Below are positions 1 to 5,249 of a stretch of DNA of 5,949 nucleotides, piece by piece. The notes below the pieces were generated by a model. The model was not told the DNA's origin and ran no database searches. It worked only from the letters and a program-made list of their open reading frames with translations. Within the stretch, counting starts at the first letter, position 1. Each line of letters begins with the position of its first letter. This DNA is from Candidatus Woesearchaeota archaeon (GTDB lineage Archaea; Nanobdellota; Nanobdellia; Woesearchaeales; GW2011-AR9). The stretch covers positions 1 to 5,949 of the forward strand of contig JACPIL010000010.1 in NCBI GenBank assembly GCA_016188105.1, written 5' to 3'. Made by a program: the position numbers and the translations under genes.

Positions 1-756
1 ATCTGTACTTTTTCCTTCGTGTTTTGCGCTGAGATAATCTAATCTATCTCCTAGCACGACCATTGGCTTAATTGCTGATTTTTCCAGCCATCGTGGAGAA
101 TAGTCCGTCAGCATTGATATTCTCTCTGCAGTATCGAAATTCCTTTTAAGCATTATAGTTAACTCGTTAATAGTCTTTAAGGAAGCTCCTCTGGATTCAA
201 CTACTAATCTTCTACTATAATTAACTGGAAAATTCCCTTCTTCTAATTTTACCTCTGCAACGACTTTGATTCCTCCTCCCTGAGAAACTATCAGGGGATG
301 ATGCAGTGCTGCTTCATACCAGAGAGCGTCCATGTTTCCCCCGCTTTTAACTCCACTTGCGAGAGCTTCTTCATGGATAGTACCGTACATGGCCTGGAAG
401 TAAGTAGGAAATTCTTGCCCTTTCCGGGATATTAATGCCGGCGAACAGCGTTTTATGAGATCAAAACATTCAGAACAAGTGCCTTTACGTAAATGTTTGA
501 TGGTGGGAGGTTTAAGATTCTGCACTACGGAAGCTTCAAGAGAGTTTATTCTCACCGGAGTAGGTTTACCTGGTTCAAGCTCGTCAATGTAGATAAGAGC
601 AGTCATTAAACGCTCTACCATCGCTTCTTCGGTAGACTGTATGTATCGATTCAGAATCAAAAAATCTTTCCAGTCTTCACCTGGATGAGTAATGCTTTCT
701 CTCTGATAAACAGTATTCTCCAGTACGGCTTCGTATCTGGGCAGAATTATTTCCAT
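1..756 (-). CDS. Partial protein, possible PD-(D/E)XK (RecB/Cas4-like) nuclease
   Basis: I translated this frame by hand: it starts at an ATG (756-754) and stays open for 252 codons to the left edge, so the C-terminus is missing. A good TATA box lies 27 nt upstream and supports the start. The N-terminal ~90 residues give no recognisable domain. Next comes a cysteine cluster (C94, C97, C104), then YGTIHEEAL with H128, then GNMDALW with D143, then VVAEVKLE with E168 and K170. The order 'Cys/helix, G-x-x-H-E, D, E-x-K' is the core layout of RecB-type PD-(D/E)XK nucleases such as Cas4, with H, D, E and K as metal-site and catalytic residues. The H-to-D spacing of 15 residues is short for the family, so the assignment is tentative. 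Cas4 proteins have three further cysteines near the C-terminus for a [4Fe-4S] cluster, and that region lies outside the window. It is divergent from nth, so a DNA-processing role would fit, but that is inference. Confidence 0.75.
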   Translation of the reverse strand, partial: MEIILPRYEAVLENTVYQRESITHPGEDWKDFLILNRYIQSTEEAMVERLMTALIYIDELEPGKPTPVRINSLEASVVQNLKPPTIKHLRKGTCSECFDLIKRCSPALISRKGQEFPTYFQAMYGTIHEEALASGVKSGGNMDALWYEAALHHPLIVSQGGGIKVVAEVKLEEGNFPVNYSRRLVVESRGASLKTINELTIMLKRNFDTAERISMLTDYSPRWLEKSAIKPMVVLGDRLDYLSAKHEGKSTD

Positions 757-778
757 CTTTTAAAGTTACTAAATCTAT

Positions 779-788
779 TATATAAATA
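779..788 (-). promoter_or_regulatory. TATA box for the leftward partial gene
   Basis: On the minus strand this reads TATTTATATA, an archaeal TATA box. Its centre is about 27 nt upstream of the ATG at 756, so transcription should begin at or next to the start codon. No Shine-Dalgarno motif precedes the ATG, consistent with a leaderless mRNA. Confidence 0.6.
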
Positions 789-795
789 TTCCCAG

Positions 796-810
796 AAAAA
801 GTATTAAAGG
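796..810 (+). promoter_or_regulatory. Probable BRE/TATA element for nth
   Basis: A purine-rich BRE-like stretch (AAAAAG) runs into TATTAAAGG. Its centre lies about 27 nt before the nth ATG at 833, the spacing expected for a leaderless transcript. The ATG has no Shine-Dalgarno motif in front of it. The match to the TATA consensus is weaker than on the opposite strand. Confidence 0.45.
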
Positions 811-832
811 AAAGGTTCTTTAGCGTATAATA

Positions 833-1474
833 ATGGTTTCTCCATCGGAAATTACAACAGTATTTTCTCTTCTGGAGAAAGATCATCCTTTGACCATGTT
901 AGAAGAACTTGGACATTACACTCCATTTCAAATGCTAGTGATGACTTTACTCAGTTCCAGAACCAGGGATTCAACCACTATTCCTATTGTCAAGAAAATG
1001 TTTGCAAAGTATCCAAATCCAGAGCATTTTGTGAAGATGGATCTTCAAGAGTTGGAAGAATGGTTGTACGGGGTGGGATTTTACAAAGTCAAGGCGCAGA
1101 ATGTGAAGAAGTTAAGTGGGATTATTTTGGAAGAGTTTCATGGAAAAGTTCCCGATACCTTTGAAGAGTTAACTTCTCTTCCCGGCGTGGGCAGAAAAAC
1201 TGCCAATTGTGTTTTAGCATACACTTTTAAGAAACCGGCAATTGCCGTCGATATTCATGTGCATCGAATTTCAAATCGGCTGGGGTGGGTGAAGACCAAA
1301 ACTCCAGATGAGACGGAAGAAGCATTGCAGAAATTAATCCCTAGAGACTTATGGATAGAAGTAAATCGGTTATTTGTCGGCCATGGGCAGACTATTTGTG
1401 TTCCAATCAATCCAAAGTGCAATATTTGTCCGGTGCGGAAATATTGTGAATATGGCAGAAAGAGGAACCTATAA
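833..1474 (+). CDS. nth: Endonuclease III, [4Fe-4S] DNA glycosylase/AP lyase
   Basis: This 213-aa protein is a full-length endonuclease III, which removes oxidised pyrimidines from DNA and cleaves the abasic site by beta-elimination in base-excision repair. The helix-hairpin-helix LPGVGRKTANCVL (residues 116-128) carries the catalytic lysine K122. VDIHVHR (139-145) holds the catalytic aspartate D140. The C-terminal cluster has the exact family spacing C189-x6-C196-x2-C199-x5-C205. The N-terminal motif LLSSRTRD (39-46) has Arg-Thr-Arg-Asp where E. coli has Gln-Ala-Thr-Asp, as I recall is common in archaeal members. The ATG is placed by the upstream TATA-like element and by normal family length. 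The stop shares one base with the next start (TAATG at 1472-1476), so nth leads a coupled three-gene operon. Confusion with MutY or an 8-oxoG glycosylase is unlikely given the K122/D140 pair. Confidence 0.97.
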   Translation: MVSPSEITTVFSLLEKDHPLTMLEELGHYTPFQMLVMTLLSSRTRDSTTIPIVKKMFAKYPNPEHFVKMDLQELEEWLYGVGFYKVKAQNVKKLSGIILEEFHGKVPDTFEELTSLPGVGRKTANCVLAYTFKKPAIAVDIHVHRISNRLGWVKTKTPDETEEALQKLIPRDLWIEVNRLFVGHGQTICVPINPKCNICPVRKYCEYGRKRNL

Positions 1475-1740
1475 TGAGCTTGGATACCTTGCCAATAATT
1501 GAGGATACTTCGTCTGCAAGATTATTAGTTAGAGAAAGAGCAGAGATTACTTTTCGAAGCGGAAAAAAAAGCTTAGCTTATGTCGCGGGACTTACTCAGG
1601 ATAGCAAGTTGATCTATGACTGTGATGCAATTAGAATTGCGGGAATGTTGTATATCGATCAGATGCATCAGGTTCATACTGCGCTCAGGGAGATAAAGAG
1701 CTATGTCCCACTACGCCCATTGTTGGAGAGAGTGAAATGA
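1474..1740 (+). CDS. Small unknown protein (88 aa) coupled to nth
   Basis: I do not recognise this 88-aa protein. It is a soluble-looking alpha/beta sequence with no signal peptide, no membrane segment and one cysteine (C49). The middle, roughly residues 24-60, alternates hydrophobic and polar residues as in a small beta-sheet domain. The C-terminal ~28 residues are probably helical and basic. It is likely real: its ATG overlaps the nth stop by one base, its TGA overlaps the next ATG by four bases (ATGA at 1737-1740), and a GAGGA ribosome-binding motif at 1462-1466 sits about 7 nt upstream. Tight coupling on both sides suggests co-translation with endonuclease III and the 279-aa protein, perhaps as partners. 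No function can be assigned from sequence alone. Confidence 0.8.
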   Translation: MSLDTLPIIEDTSSARLLVRERAEITFRSGKKSLAYVAGLTQDSKLIYDCDAIRIAGMLYIDQMHQVHTALREIKSYVPLRPLLERVK

Positions 1741-2576
1741 AAAAAGCTGGGATAAGATTTGATCTTGAAAAGGTAGATCGGAGAATTAAATTATTCTCTC
1801 GACGATCAACAAAGGCTCCTTCCGACTTCTTGGAAAATGAATTAAGAAGATTAACCAATTGGTATATGGTCTTTTCTAGATTAAGGGGTGATGAAATAGA
1901 CGCTCATTTTCTATCTGGCCTGGTAGAAAGTTTAGAAATAGAGTATCGATGTTATTTTGAAAGAAATAAATTTGTTCGGAAGCTGGAGCCGAGTTCTTTT
2001 TGGAAATTTACCTATGCTGGATGTAATGGGCAGATAGAAGGTTTTCTGGAAGAGCAAGGCTTAGATGTTGCTTTGCAGAAATTATATCGCTGGCCGAAAA
2101 CTATCGAGAAAAAAGAGTTATCAGATCGTTTACGTCGTTATTTTATAGGCATAGGTTATTTGTATCCGCTTGATGAAGAAACTTTAGCAGTTCATCAGAA
2201 TTTTCTTTTTGGCCAGTTAGGCACACAAACAACCTTTCGTACTGCCGACTCTTCTTTTCTCACTCGAGATTTGATTCGCTGCCCCTATCATGAGGCGCAG
2301 TATGATCGTGAAGAAAAATTATCAGATCCAGAATTATGGAATTACTGGAAAGATCTGCTGGCTCTTTCTATTGGAAGATTGCCGCAGTATGTATATTATA
2401 GTCCAAAACATTTGCGAGGAGAAGAAGACCCTACAAAATTAGTGAAGAATCGCTTGCGGATAGGAAGACGATTTGCTCCTAGCAGATATCTGGAATTAGA
2501 ACCGAAAATCGATATTTTTGAATGGTATTCTCCTAGGCTTTTAGAATCTTCACCGTCTTTACGAAGGCGGCGATAA
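1737..2576 (+). CDS. Unknown 279-aa protein, last gene of the nth operon
   Basis: I do not recognise this protein. It is soluble, rich in arginine, lysine and aromatic residues, and predicted mostly helical. It has no transmembrane segment or signal peptide. Three cysteines (C72, C96, C182) are scattered and do not form a CxxC zinc ribbon; RCPYHE at 181-186 (C182 with H185) is the only Cys/His pairing. Possible landmarks are YAGCNGQIEGF (93-103), LFGQLGTQTTFRT (157-169) and an aromatic segment around 201-221. The protein ends in SLRRRR, suggesting nucleic-acid contact, which is inference. The start overlaps the previous stop (ATGA), with GGAGAG at 1725-1730 as ribosome-binding site. Its last 44 bp overlap the 3' end of the minus-strand membrane-protein gene. 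Length, coupling and absence of frame breaks make it a convincing gene of unknown function, possibly serving DNA repair with Nth. Confidence 0.85.
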   Translation: MKKAGIRFDLEKVDRRIKLFSRRSTKAPSDFLENELRRLTNWYMVFSRLRGDEIDAHFLSGLVESLEIEYRCYFERNKFVRKLEPSSFWKFTYAGCNGQIEGFLEEQGLDVALQKLYRWPKTIEKKELSDRLRRYFIGIGYLYPLDEETLAVHQNFLFGQLGTQTTFRTADSSFLTRDLIRCPYHEAQYDREEKLSDPELWNYWKDLLALSIGRLPQYVYYSPKHLRGEEDPTKLVKNRLRIGRRFAPSRYLELEPKIDIFEWYSPRLLESSPSLRRRR

Positions 2577-2766
2577 CCCAGACTGCATTAAGAACAACAA
2601 AAGGCCAACTTTGTAAAGTGTAGGCATAATACATCAGCAATCCTGCACCAAGAATATTAAGAAGATTATAAGGGATAGTTTCAGAGTTTAGTTTTTTATA
2701 AAATTCGTCTAAAATAAATGCAACCAGAATGCAAACTACTCCGATAATTCCTGCTACAAGGCTCAT
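2533..2766 (-). CDS. Small three-helix membrane protein, CBU_0592-like
   Basis: This 77-aa protein has three hydrophobic helices at about residues 3-19, 34-52 and 54-74. The first loop contains the polar stretch YKKLNSETIPYNLLNILGA, and the third helix begins WPFVVLNAVWVIAA. The pattern of an N-terminal helix, then 'S-E-x-x-x-Y-N-L-L-N-x-x-G-A', then 'x-P-x-V-V-L-N-x-x-W' resembles the CBU_0592-type family of small integral membrane proteins, whose function is unknown; the name is from memory of the family pattern. The start is supported by GAGGA just upstream on the minus strand and by the ATGA overlap (2763-2766) with the stop of the 195-aa gene, so the two are co-translated. The TAG stop lies inside the convergent 279-aa gene. 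Confidence 0.85.
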   Translation of the reverse strand: MSLVAGIIGVVCILVAFILDEFYKKLNSETIPYNLLNILGAGLLMYYAYTLQSWPFVVLNAVWVIAAFVKTVKILKA

Positions 2767-3350
2767 TTTTTCCTCTTGGTTTGTTTAGCTAAGCTTAAGA
2801 AGTGTTCACCTAGCTGTTTTACTAACGTTTTCTGTTTTCTTGAAGTGGTAAGTAAGGCTTGAAGATGTTCCTTATGCGGCAAATGCATGAAATGCACCGC
2901 TTCTTCTAGAGGGGCTTCTTTCTCGAGAATGCTATTGATGTGATGATATTTATAGGCCAGAGATCTGATGTTCTTTTCCAGATATTTGATATCGTGAAGA
3001 AGATGCGGTGTATTTAGAAATTCATCATTGAGAAGAAGATTGGTAATGTAGTGTCCCTTTGCTATATTGCCGTTAAGGGTAGTGAGTTTTAATTCGATAG
3101 TGTAGCGGCTATATTCTTGTAACTTTTGGTTTAGTATTTGGGCATCTTCGACTTCCTTTAACTTTTGTTGGAAAGCAGCGAGTTTCGCATTGATCTCTTG
3201 TTTCTGTTCTATTGACAGTTTCTGCAAGAATGGGAGGTTCTTATTGGTGTTAACTTTGATGGGTTTGAGCCAATGCTGCTGGAATTTTTGCAAATGTTCA
3301 GAAAGATTAGGCAGGGAATGAACCTCTTTTTTAAGCTCACGTAAATCCAT
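2763..3350 (-). CDS. Unknown helical/coiled-coil protein (195 aa)
   Basis: No family is recognised. The protein is almost entirely helix-forming, rich in Lys, Glu, Gln, Leu and His, with no cysteine and no membrane segment. A heptad-like stretch at about residues 44-82 and another near 118-148 suggest coiled coils. The last residues (AKQTKRKK) are strongly basic. A short less-charged segment, ELKLTTLNGNIAKGHYITNLLLNDEF, in the middle may separate two helical bundles. The ATG at 3350 is set by a TATA box 25 nt upstream, implying a leaderless mRNA, and the gene is the first of a two-gene operon with the CBU_0592-like membrane protein. A cytosolic, membrane-associated partner for that protein is one reading, but this is inference from coupling only. 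Confidence 0.82.
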   Translation of the reverse strand: MDLRELKKEVHSLPNLSEHLQKFQQHWLKPIKVNTNKNLPFLQKLSIEQKQEINAKLAAFQQKLKEVEDAQILNQKLQEYSRYTIELKLTTLNGNIAKGHYITNLLLNDEFLNTPHLLHDIKYLEKNIRSLAYKYHHINSILEKEAPLEEAVHFMHLPHKEHLQALLTTSRKQKTLVKQLGEHFLSLAKQTKRKK

Positions 3351-3370
3351 AGCAAGGAAACGTTTTGTAG

Positions 3371-3380
3371 ATATATAAAC
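3371..3380 (-). promoter_or_regulatory. TATA box for the 195-aa/77-aa operon
   Basis: The minus strand reads GTTTATATAT, a strong archaeal TATA match, centred about 25 nt before the ATG at 3350. There is no room for a leader with a Shine-Dalgarno motif, so the transcript is probably leaderless. Confidence 0.65.
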
Positions 3381-3411
3381 GTTGTGCTAGGCAGCCGGAC
3401 TACAGAATGGC

Positions 3412-3427
3412 CGAAACTTTTATAAAT
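3412..3427 (+). promoter_or_regulatory. BRE/TATA promoter of the rpo7 operon
   Basis: CGAAAC (3412-3417) followed by TTTTATAAAT (3418-3427) makes a textbook archaeal BRE plus TATA box. Transcription should start about 25 nt downstream, near 3447-3452, leaving a leader of roughly 30 nt before the rpo7 ATG. This is the strongest promoter-like element in the window, as expected for a core transcription/translation operon. Confidence 0.7.
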
Positions 3428-3465
3428 CCAAGCTCAAAATAAGAGTTAAACAATATTCATATCCT

Positions 3466-3471
3466 AGGAGG
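3466..3471 (+). promoter_or_regulatory. Consensus Shine-Dalgarno of rpo7
   Basis: AGGAGG lies 10 nt before the ATG at 3482. It is noteworthy because the other probable promoter-proximal genes in the window look leaderless; rpo7 alone combines a leader with a full-consensus ribosome-binding site. Confidence 0.75.
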
Positions 3472-3481
3472 ATTCCAGAGA

Positions 3482-4051
3482 ATGTTCTACAAAATCAAGG
3501 TCAAGGATCACGTTAGAGTACCGCCAAAGATGTTTAATCTGAGTAAGAAAGAAGCGGTGCTGAATAATATCAAGTCAAGTTATGAACATTTTGTTTCTAA
3601 AGAATTAGGGTTTGTAGTGAATGTTATCGATGTGGGTGAAGTTAAGGAAGGAGTTATTGTTGCTGGCGATGGGGCTGCGTTCTATGAAGCAGACTTTGAG
3701 TTATTGACTTTCAGACCGGAATTAAATGAGTTAGTATATGGAACAGTTCGTGACATCACTGATTTTGGTGCTTTTGTGGATATGGGCGGAATTGATGGTA
3801 TGGTGCATATTTCACAGAGCATGGATGATTATGTCTCTTTCAGCAAGGAAAAAGTGTTGCAGGGAAAGAAAACCGGCCAATCCTTGAAAGTAGGCGACAA
3901 ATGCAAGGCACGAATTATCGCGGTCAGCTATAAAGATATGGGTAATCCAAAGATCGGCCTGACCATGAGACAGGAAGGTTTAGGAAAATTAGAATGGCTG
4001 GAACAAGCGCCAGTAGTTAAAGCAGAAAGTAAGAAAGAGGAGAAGGAATAA
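3482..4051 (+). CDS. rpo7: RNA polymerase stalk subunit Rpo7 (subunit E')
   Basis: This 189-aa protein is the archaeal counterpart of eukaryotic Rpb7. With Rpo4 it forms the stalk of RNA polymerase, which binds emerging RNA and aids open-complex formation and processivity. The N-terminal RNP-like domain (about 1-78) begins with the typical MFYKIKVKDHVRVPP and contains the conserved VVAxGDGAxFYEADFELLTFRP-type end. The S1 RNA-binding domain (about 81-165) shows VYGTVRDITDFGAFVDMG, then GIDGMVHISQ, the hallmark S1 motif. The final ~15 residues are a charged Lys/Glu tail. Length is normal for the family. It is first in the operon, with its own BRE/TATA promoter and Shine-Dalgarno site, and its 3' end supplies the purine-rich ribosome-binding site of the next gene, which starts one base after the stop. 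The usual archaeal neighbour spt4 follows after an inserted gene. Confidence 0.97.
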   Translation: MFYKIKVKDHVRVPPKMFNLSKKEAVLNNIKSSYEHFVSKELGFVVNVIDVGEVKEGVIVAGDGAAFYEADFELLTFRPELNELVYGTVRDITDFGAFVDMGGIDGMVHISQSMDDYVSFSKEKVLQGKKTGQSLKVGDKCKARIIAVSYKDMGNPKIGLTMRQEGLGKLEWLEQAPVVKAESKKEEKE

Positions 4052-4052
4052 A

Positions 4053-4487
4053 ATGAACGGCGATTATAGTGACATGGATGAAGCGTCTAAGAAAAAAATA
4101 GAAAAATTTATCAGAGAACATTATCATCTTTTACCGACTAGAACTACAGAAGTAGAAACAAGAATGCTAGAATTAACCAGTAATGGCTATCGCGCTGATA
4201 ATAACATTAACTCTTTAGAAATAAGTGCCTATGAAGGTACAATGCCAAAAATAAATCTTACTGAAAATAGTAGTGATAGCGGTGTACATTCCATCCTACT
4301 CGGAAGTGATGTGGTTAGAATGTATGTTTCTGTTGATGGAAATCATGGTTTTGAGTACTTGGCAGATGTAAGCGGGGAAGTAGAAACAGGTGAATTGACT
4401 CTCTCTTATATTTTATTGGACGATAGACGAAAATATAAAGTAGAATTTGGAGTTACGAAAAAAGTAATATTCCCGGGGGATCAATAA
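4053..4487 (+). CDS. Unknown 144-aa protein between rpo7 and spt4
   Basis: I do not recognise this protein. Residues 1-40 are charged and helical. Residues ~50-144 look like a beta-rich domain, with alternating stretches such as SILLGSDVVRMYVSVDG, FEYLADVSGEVETGELTLSYILLDD and KYKVEFGVTKKVIF. There is no cysteine, no signal peptide and no membrane helix. It is probably real: it starts one base after the rpo7 stop with GAGGAGAAGG upstream, ends one base before the spt4 ATG, and donates GGGGGA as the ribosome-binding site for spt4. Archaeal rpo7 and spt4 are normally adjacent, so this is an insertion into a conserved pair. A stalk- or Spt4/5-associated factor is conceivable from position alone. 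An unrelated passenger is equally possible. Confidence 0.82.
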   Translation: MNGDYSDMDEASKKKIEKFIREHYHLLPTRTTEVETRMLELTSNGYRADNNINSLEISAYEGTMPKINLTENSSDSGVHSILLGSDVVRMYVSVDGNHGFEYLADVSGEVETGELTLSYILLDDRRKYKVEFGVTKKVIFPGDQ

Positions 4488-4488
4488 A

Positions 4489-4677
4489 ATGGCAAAACGG
4501 GAAGTATGCCGGCGTTGTAAATTGTTTGTTGAGGGAGATACTTGTCCGAACTGCGGGACTAGTTCATTTACCAGCACTTGGCAGGGAAGATTATATGTGG
4601 TGGATGTTGCTAAATCAATGATTGCAGAGAAAATCAACATTAAAATGAAAGGCGAATACGCCATCAAGGTTAGGTGA
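4489..4677 (+). CDS. spt4: Transcription elongation factor Spt4 (RpoE'')
   Basis: This 62-aa protein is archaeal Spt4, which pairs with the NGN domain of Spt5 (NusG) and clamps RNA polymerase for processive elongation. The N-terminal zinc ribbon is intact, with C7-x2-C10 and C19-x2-C22 (CRRC and CPNC). It is followed by the family-typical 'S-x-x-W-x-G' strand (STWQGRLYVVD), a helix containing SMIAEKI, and the invariant C-terminal GEYAIKVR. The usual 'DPxxS' motif after the strand is changed to DVAKS. Size matches the family (about 60 aa). It starts one base after the unknown 144-aa gene and its TGA is followed closely by rps24e. Confidence 0.96.
   Translation: MAKREVCRRCKLFVEGDTCPNCGTSSFTSTWQGRLYVVDVAKSMIAEKINIKMKGEYAIKVR
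4673..4677 (+). promoter_or_regulatory. Shine-Dalgarno that fixes the rps24e start
   Basis: GGTGA sits 5 nt before the ATG at 4683. A GTG at 4674 in the same frame lies inside this motif and cannot use it, so the ATG is preferred. The same AGGTGA motif precedes rps27ae at 5015-5020. Confidence 0.65.
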
Positions 4678-4682
4678 GGAGA

Positions 4683-5027
4683 ATGAATATTACCATAAAT
4701 ACTAAACATGAAAACCCTCTGTTGCACAGAGTAGAAGTACAGGGTGTAGTCGCTTTTGAAGGAGCTACTCCCTCTAATGCGCAAGTCACAGAAGCGTTGG
4801 CTTCCCAGTTCAAGACTGACGCCAGCCATGTTGTTTTAAAGCACATCTACAACAAGTACAGCAAGCATGAAGCTAAGTTTGAAGGTGTGGTGTATGGTTC
4901 TGTCGATGCCCGCAATAACGCAGAACGCTTGACTCCGCAACAGAAGAAGAAGCTTGCTGAAGAAATGAAGAAAGCTGCGGAAGAGAAGAAGAAAGCGAAA
5001 GAAGCGGCGAAAGCAGGTGAACAATAA
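4683..5027 (+). CDS. rps24e: Small-subunit ribosomal protein S24e (eS24)
   Basis: From the ATG the protein is 114 aa. It matches S24e, a component of the archaeal/eukaryotic small ribosomal subunit. The start MNITINTKHENPLLHRVEV corresponds to the family's 'N-P-L-L-x-R-x-E' opening. ATPSNAQVTEALASQF is the conserved 'A-T-P-s-x-x-x-v-x-x-x-L-A' segment, and FEGVVYGS is the 'g-x-A-x-V-Y' strand. In the strand pair before it, the usual 'FG' glycine is replaced in KYSKHEAKF. The last ~30 residues form a highly charged Lys/Glu/Ala helix, a common low-complexity extension. The upstream GTG at 4674 would add MRR but overlaps the ribosome-binding site and the spt4 stop. The stop shares one base with the rps27ae start (TAATG at 5025-5029). 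Confidence 0.95.
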   Translation: MNITINTKHENPLLHRVEVQGVVAFEGATPSNAQVTEALASQFKTDASHVVLKHIYNKYSKHEAKFEGVVYGSVDARNNAERLTPQQKKKLAEEMKKAAEEKKKAKEAAKAGEQ

Positions 5028-5236
5028 TGGCAGCTCCAGCAAAAAAAGCTCCTGCGAAAGGCGGGGCAGCAAAGAAAAAACCAGGCAGCCAGCTCTGGAA
5101 ATTGTATGAAGTTCAAGGCGAGAAGTTAGTACGCAAGAACAAATTTTCTCCGAAATCTCAGGGAGACTTCATGGCTAACCACAGCGACAGACTAGTCTGT
5201 GGAAAGACCAAATATACTGAGTACAAGAAGAAATAA
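5027..5236 (+). CDS. rps27ae: Small-subunit ribosomal protein S27ae (eS31), zinc ribbon degraded
   Basis: This 69-aa protein is S27ae, the archaeal homologue of the ribosomal part of eukaryotic ubiquitin-S27a. After an Ala/Lys/Pro-rich basic tail (1-20) comes QLWKLYEVQGEKLVRKNKFSPK, then GDFMANHSDRLVCGKTKYTEYKKK, which follows the family's 'R-K-N-k-x-C-P-x-C-G-x-G-x-F-M-A-x-H-x-D-R-x-x-C-G-x-C-x-Y-T-E'. Three of the four zinc-ligand cysteines are gone: position 41 is Ser, 44 is Ser and 61 is Thr, while C58 remains. The reading frame is intact and flanking residues are conserved, so this is not a frameshift. Placement after rps24e is the normal archaeal order. AGGTGA at 5015-5020 gives the ribosome-binding site. 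Confidence 0.94.
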   Translation: MAAPAKKAPAKGGAAKKKPGSQLWKLYEVQGEKLVRKNKFSPKSQGDFMANHSDRLVCGKTKYTEYKKK

Positions 5237-5249
5237 TTTTCTTTTTATT
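5237..5249 (+). terminator. T-rich tract ending the rpo7-rps27ae operon
   Basis: TTTTCTTTTTATT follows immediately after the rps27ae stop. Archaeal RNA polymerase terminates on such T-runs in the non-template strand without needing a hairpin, and none is visible here. It separates the operon from the barstar-like gene, but read-through is possible. Confidence 0.5.

Noticed and set aside
677..886. 69-aa minus-strand reading frame across the nth start
   Set aside because: It spans the divergent promoter region and is antisense to the start of nth while overlapping the leftward gene in another frame. Its composition is unlike a protein and it has no ribosome-binding site.
3381..3430. Possible tRNA fragment (GGCAGCCGGACTAC resembles part of a D-arm/anticodon region)
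   Set aside because: No T-arm GTTCGAA-type motif, acceptor stem or cloverleaf can be built, and the segment runs into the rpo7 BRE/TATA.
4413..4829. 138-aa minus-strand reading frame opposite spt4 and rps24e
   Set aside because: It is antisense to well-identified genes with conserved proteins and shows no domain or initiation signal.
4836..5116. Two overlapping minus-strand frames rich in Phe, Leu and Ser
   Set aside because: They are the complement of the Lys/Glu/Ala-rich tail of S24e, which produces long Phe/Leu/Ser frames by codon bias.
5199..5249. Longer start for the barstar-like protein
   Set aside because: It would overlap rps27ae in another frame and add 17 residues before the first barstar strand. 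The ATG at 5250 gives the usual family length.
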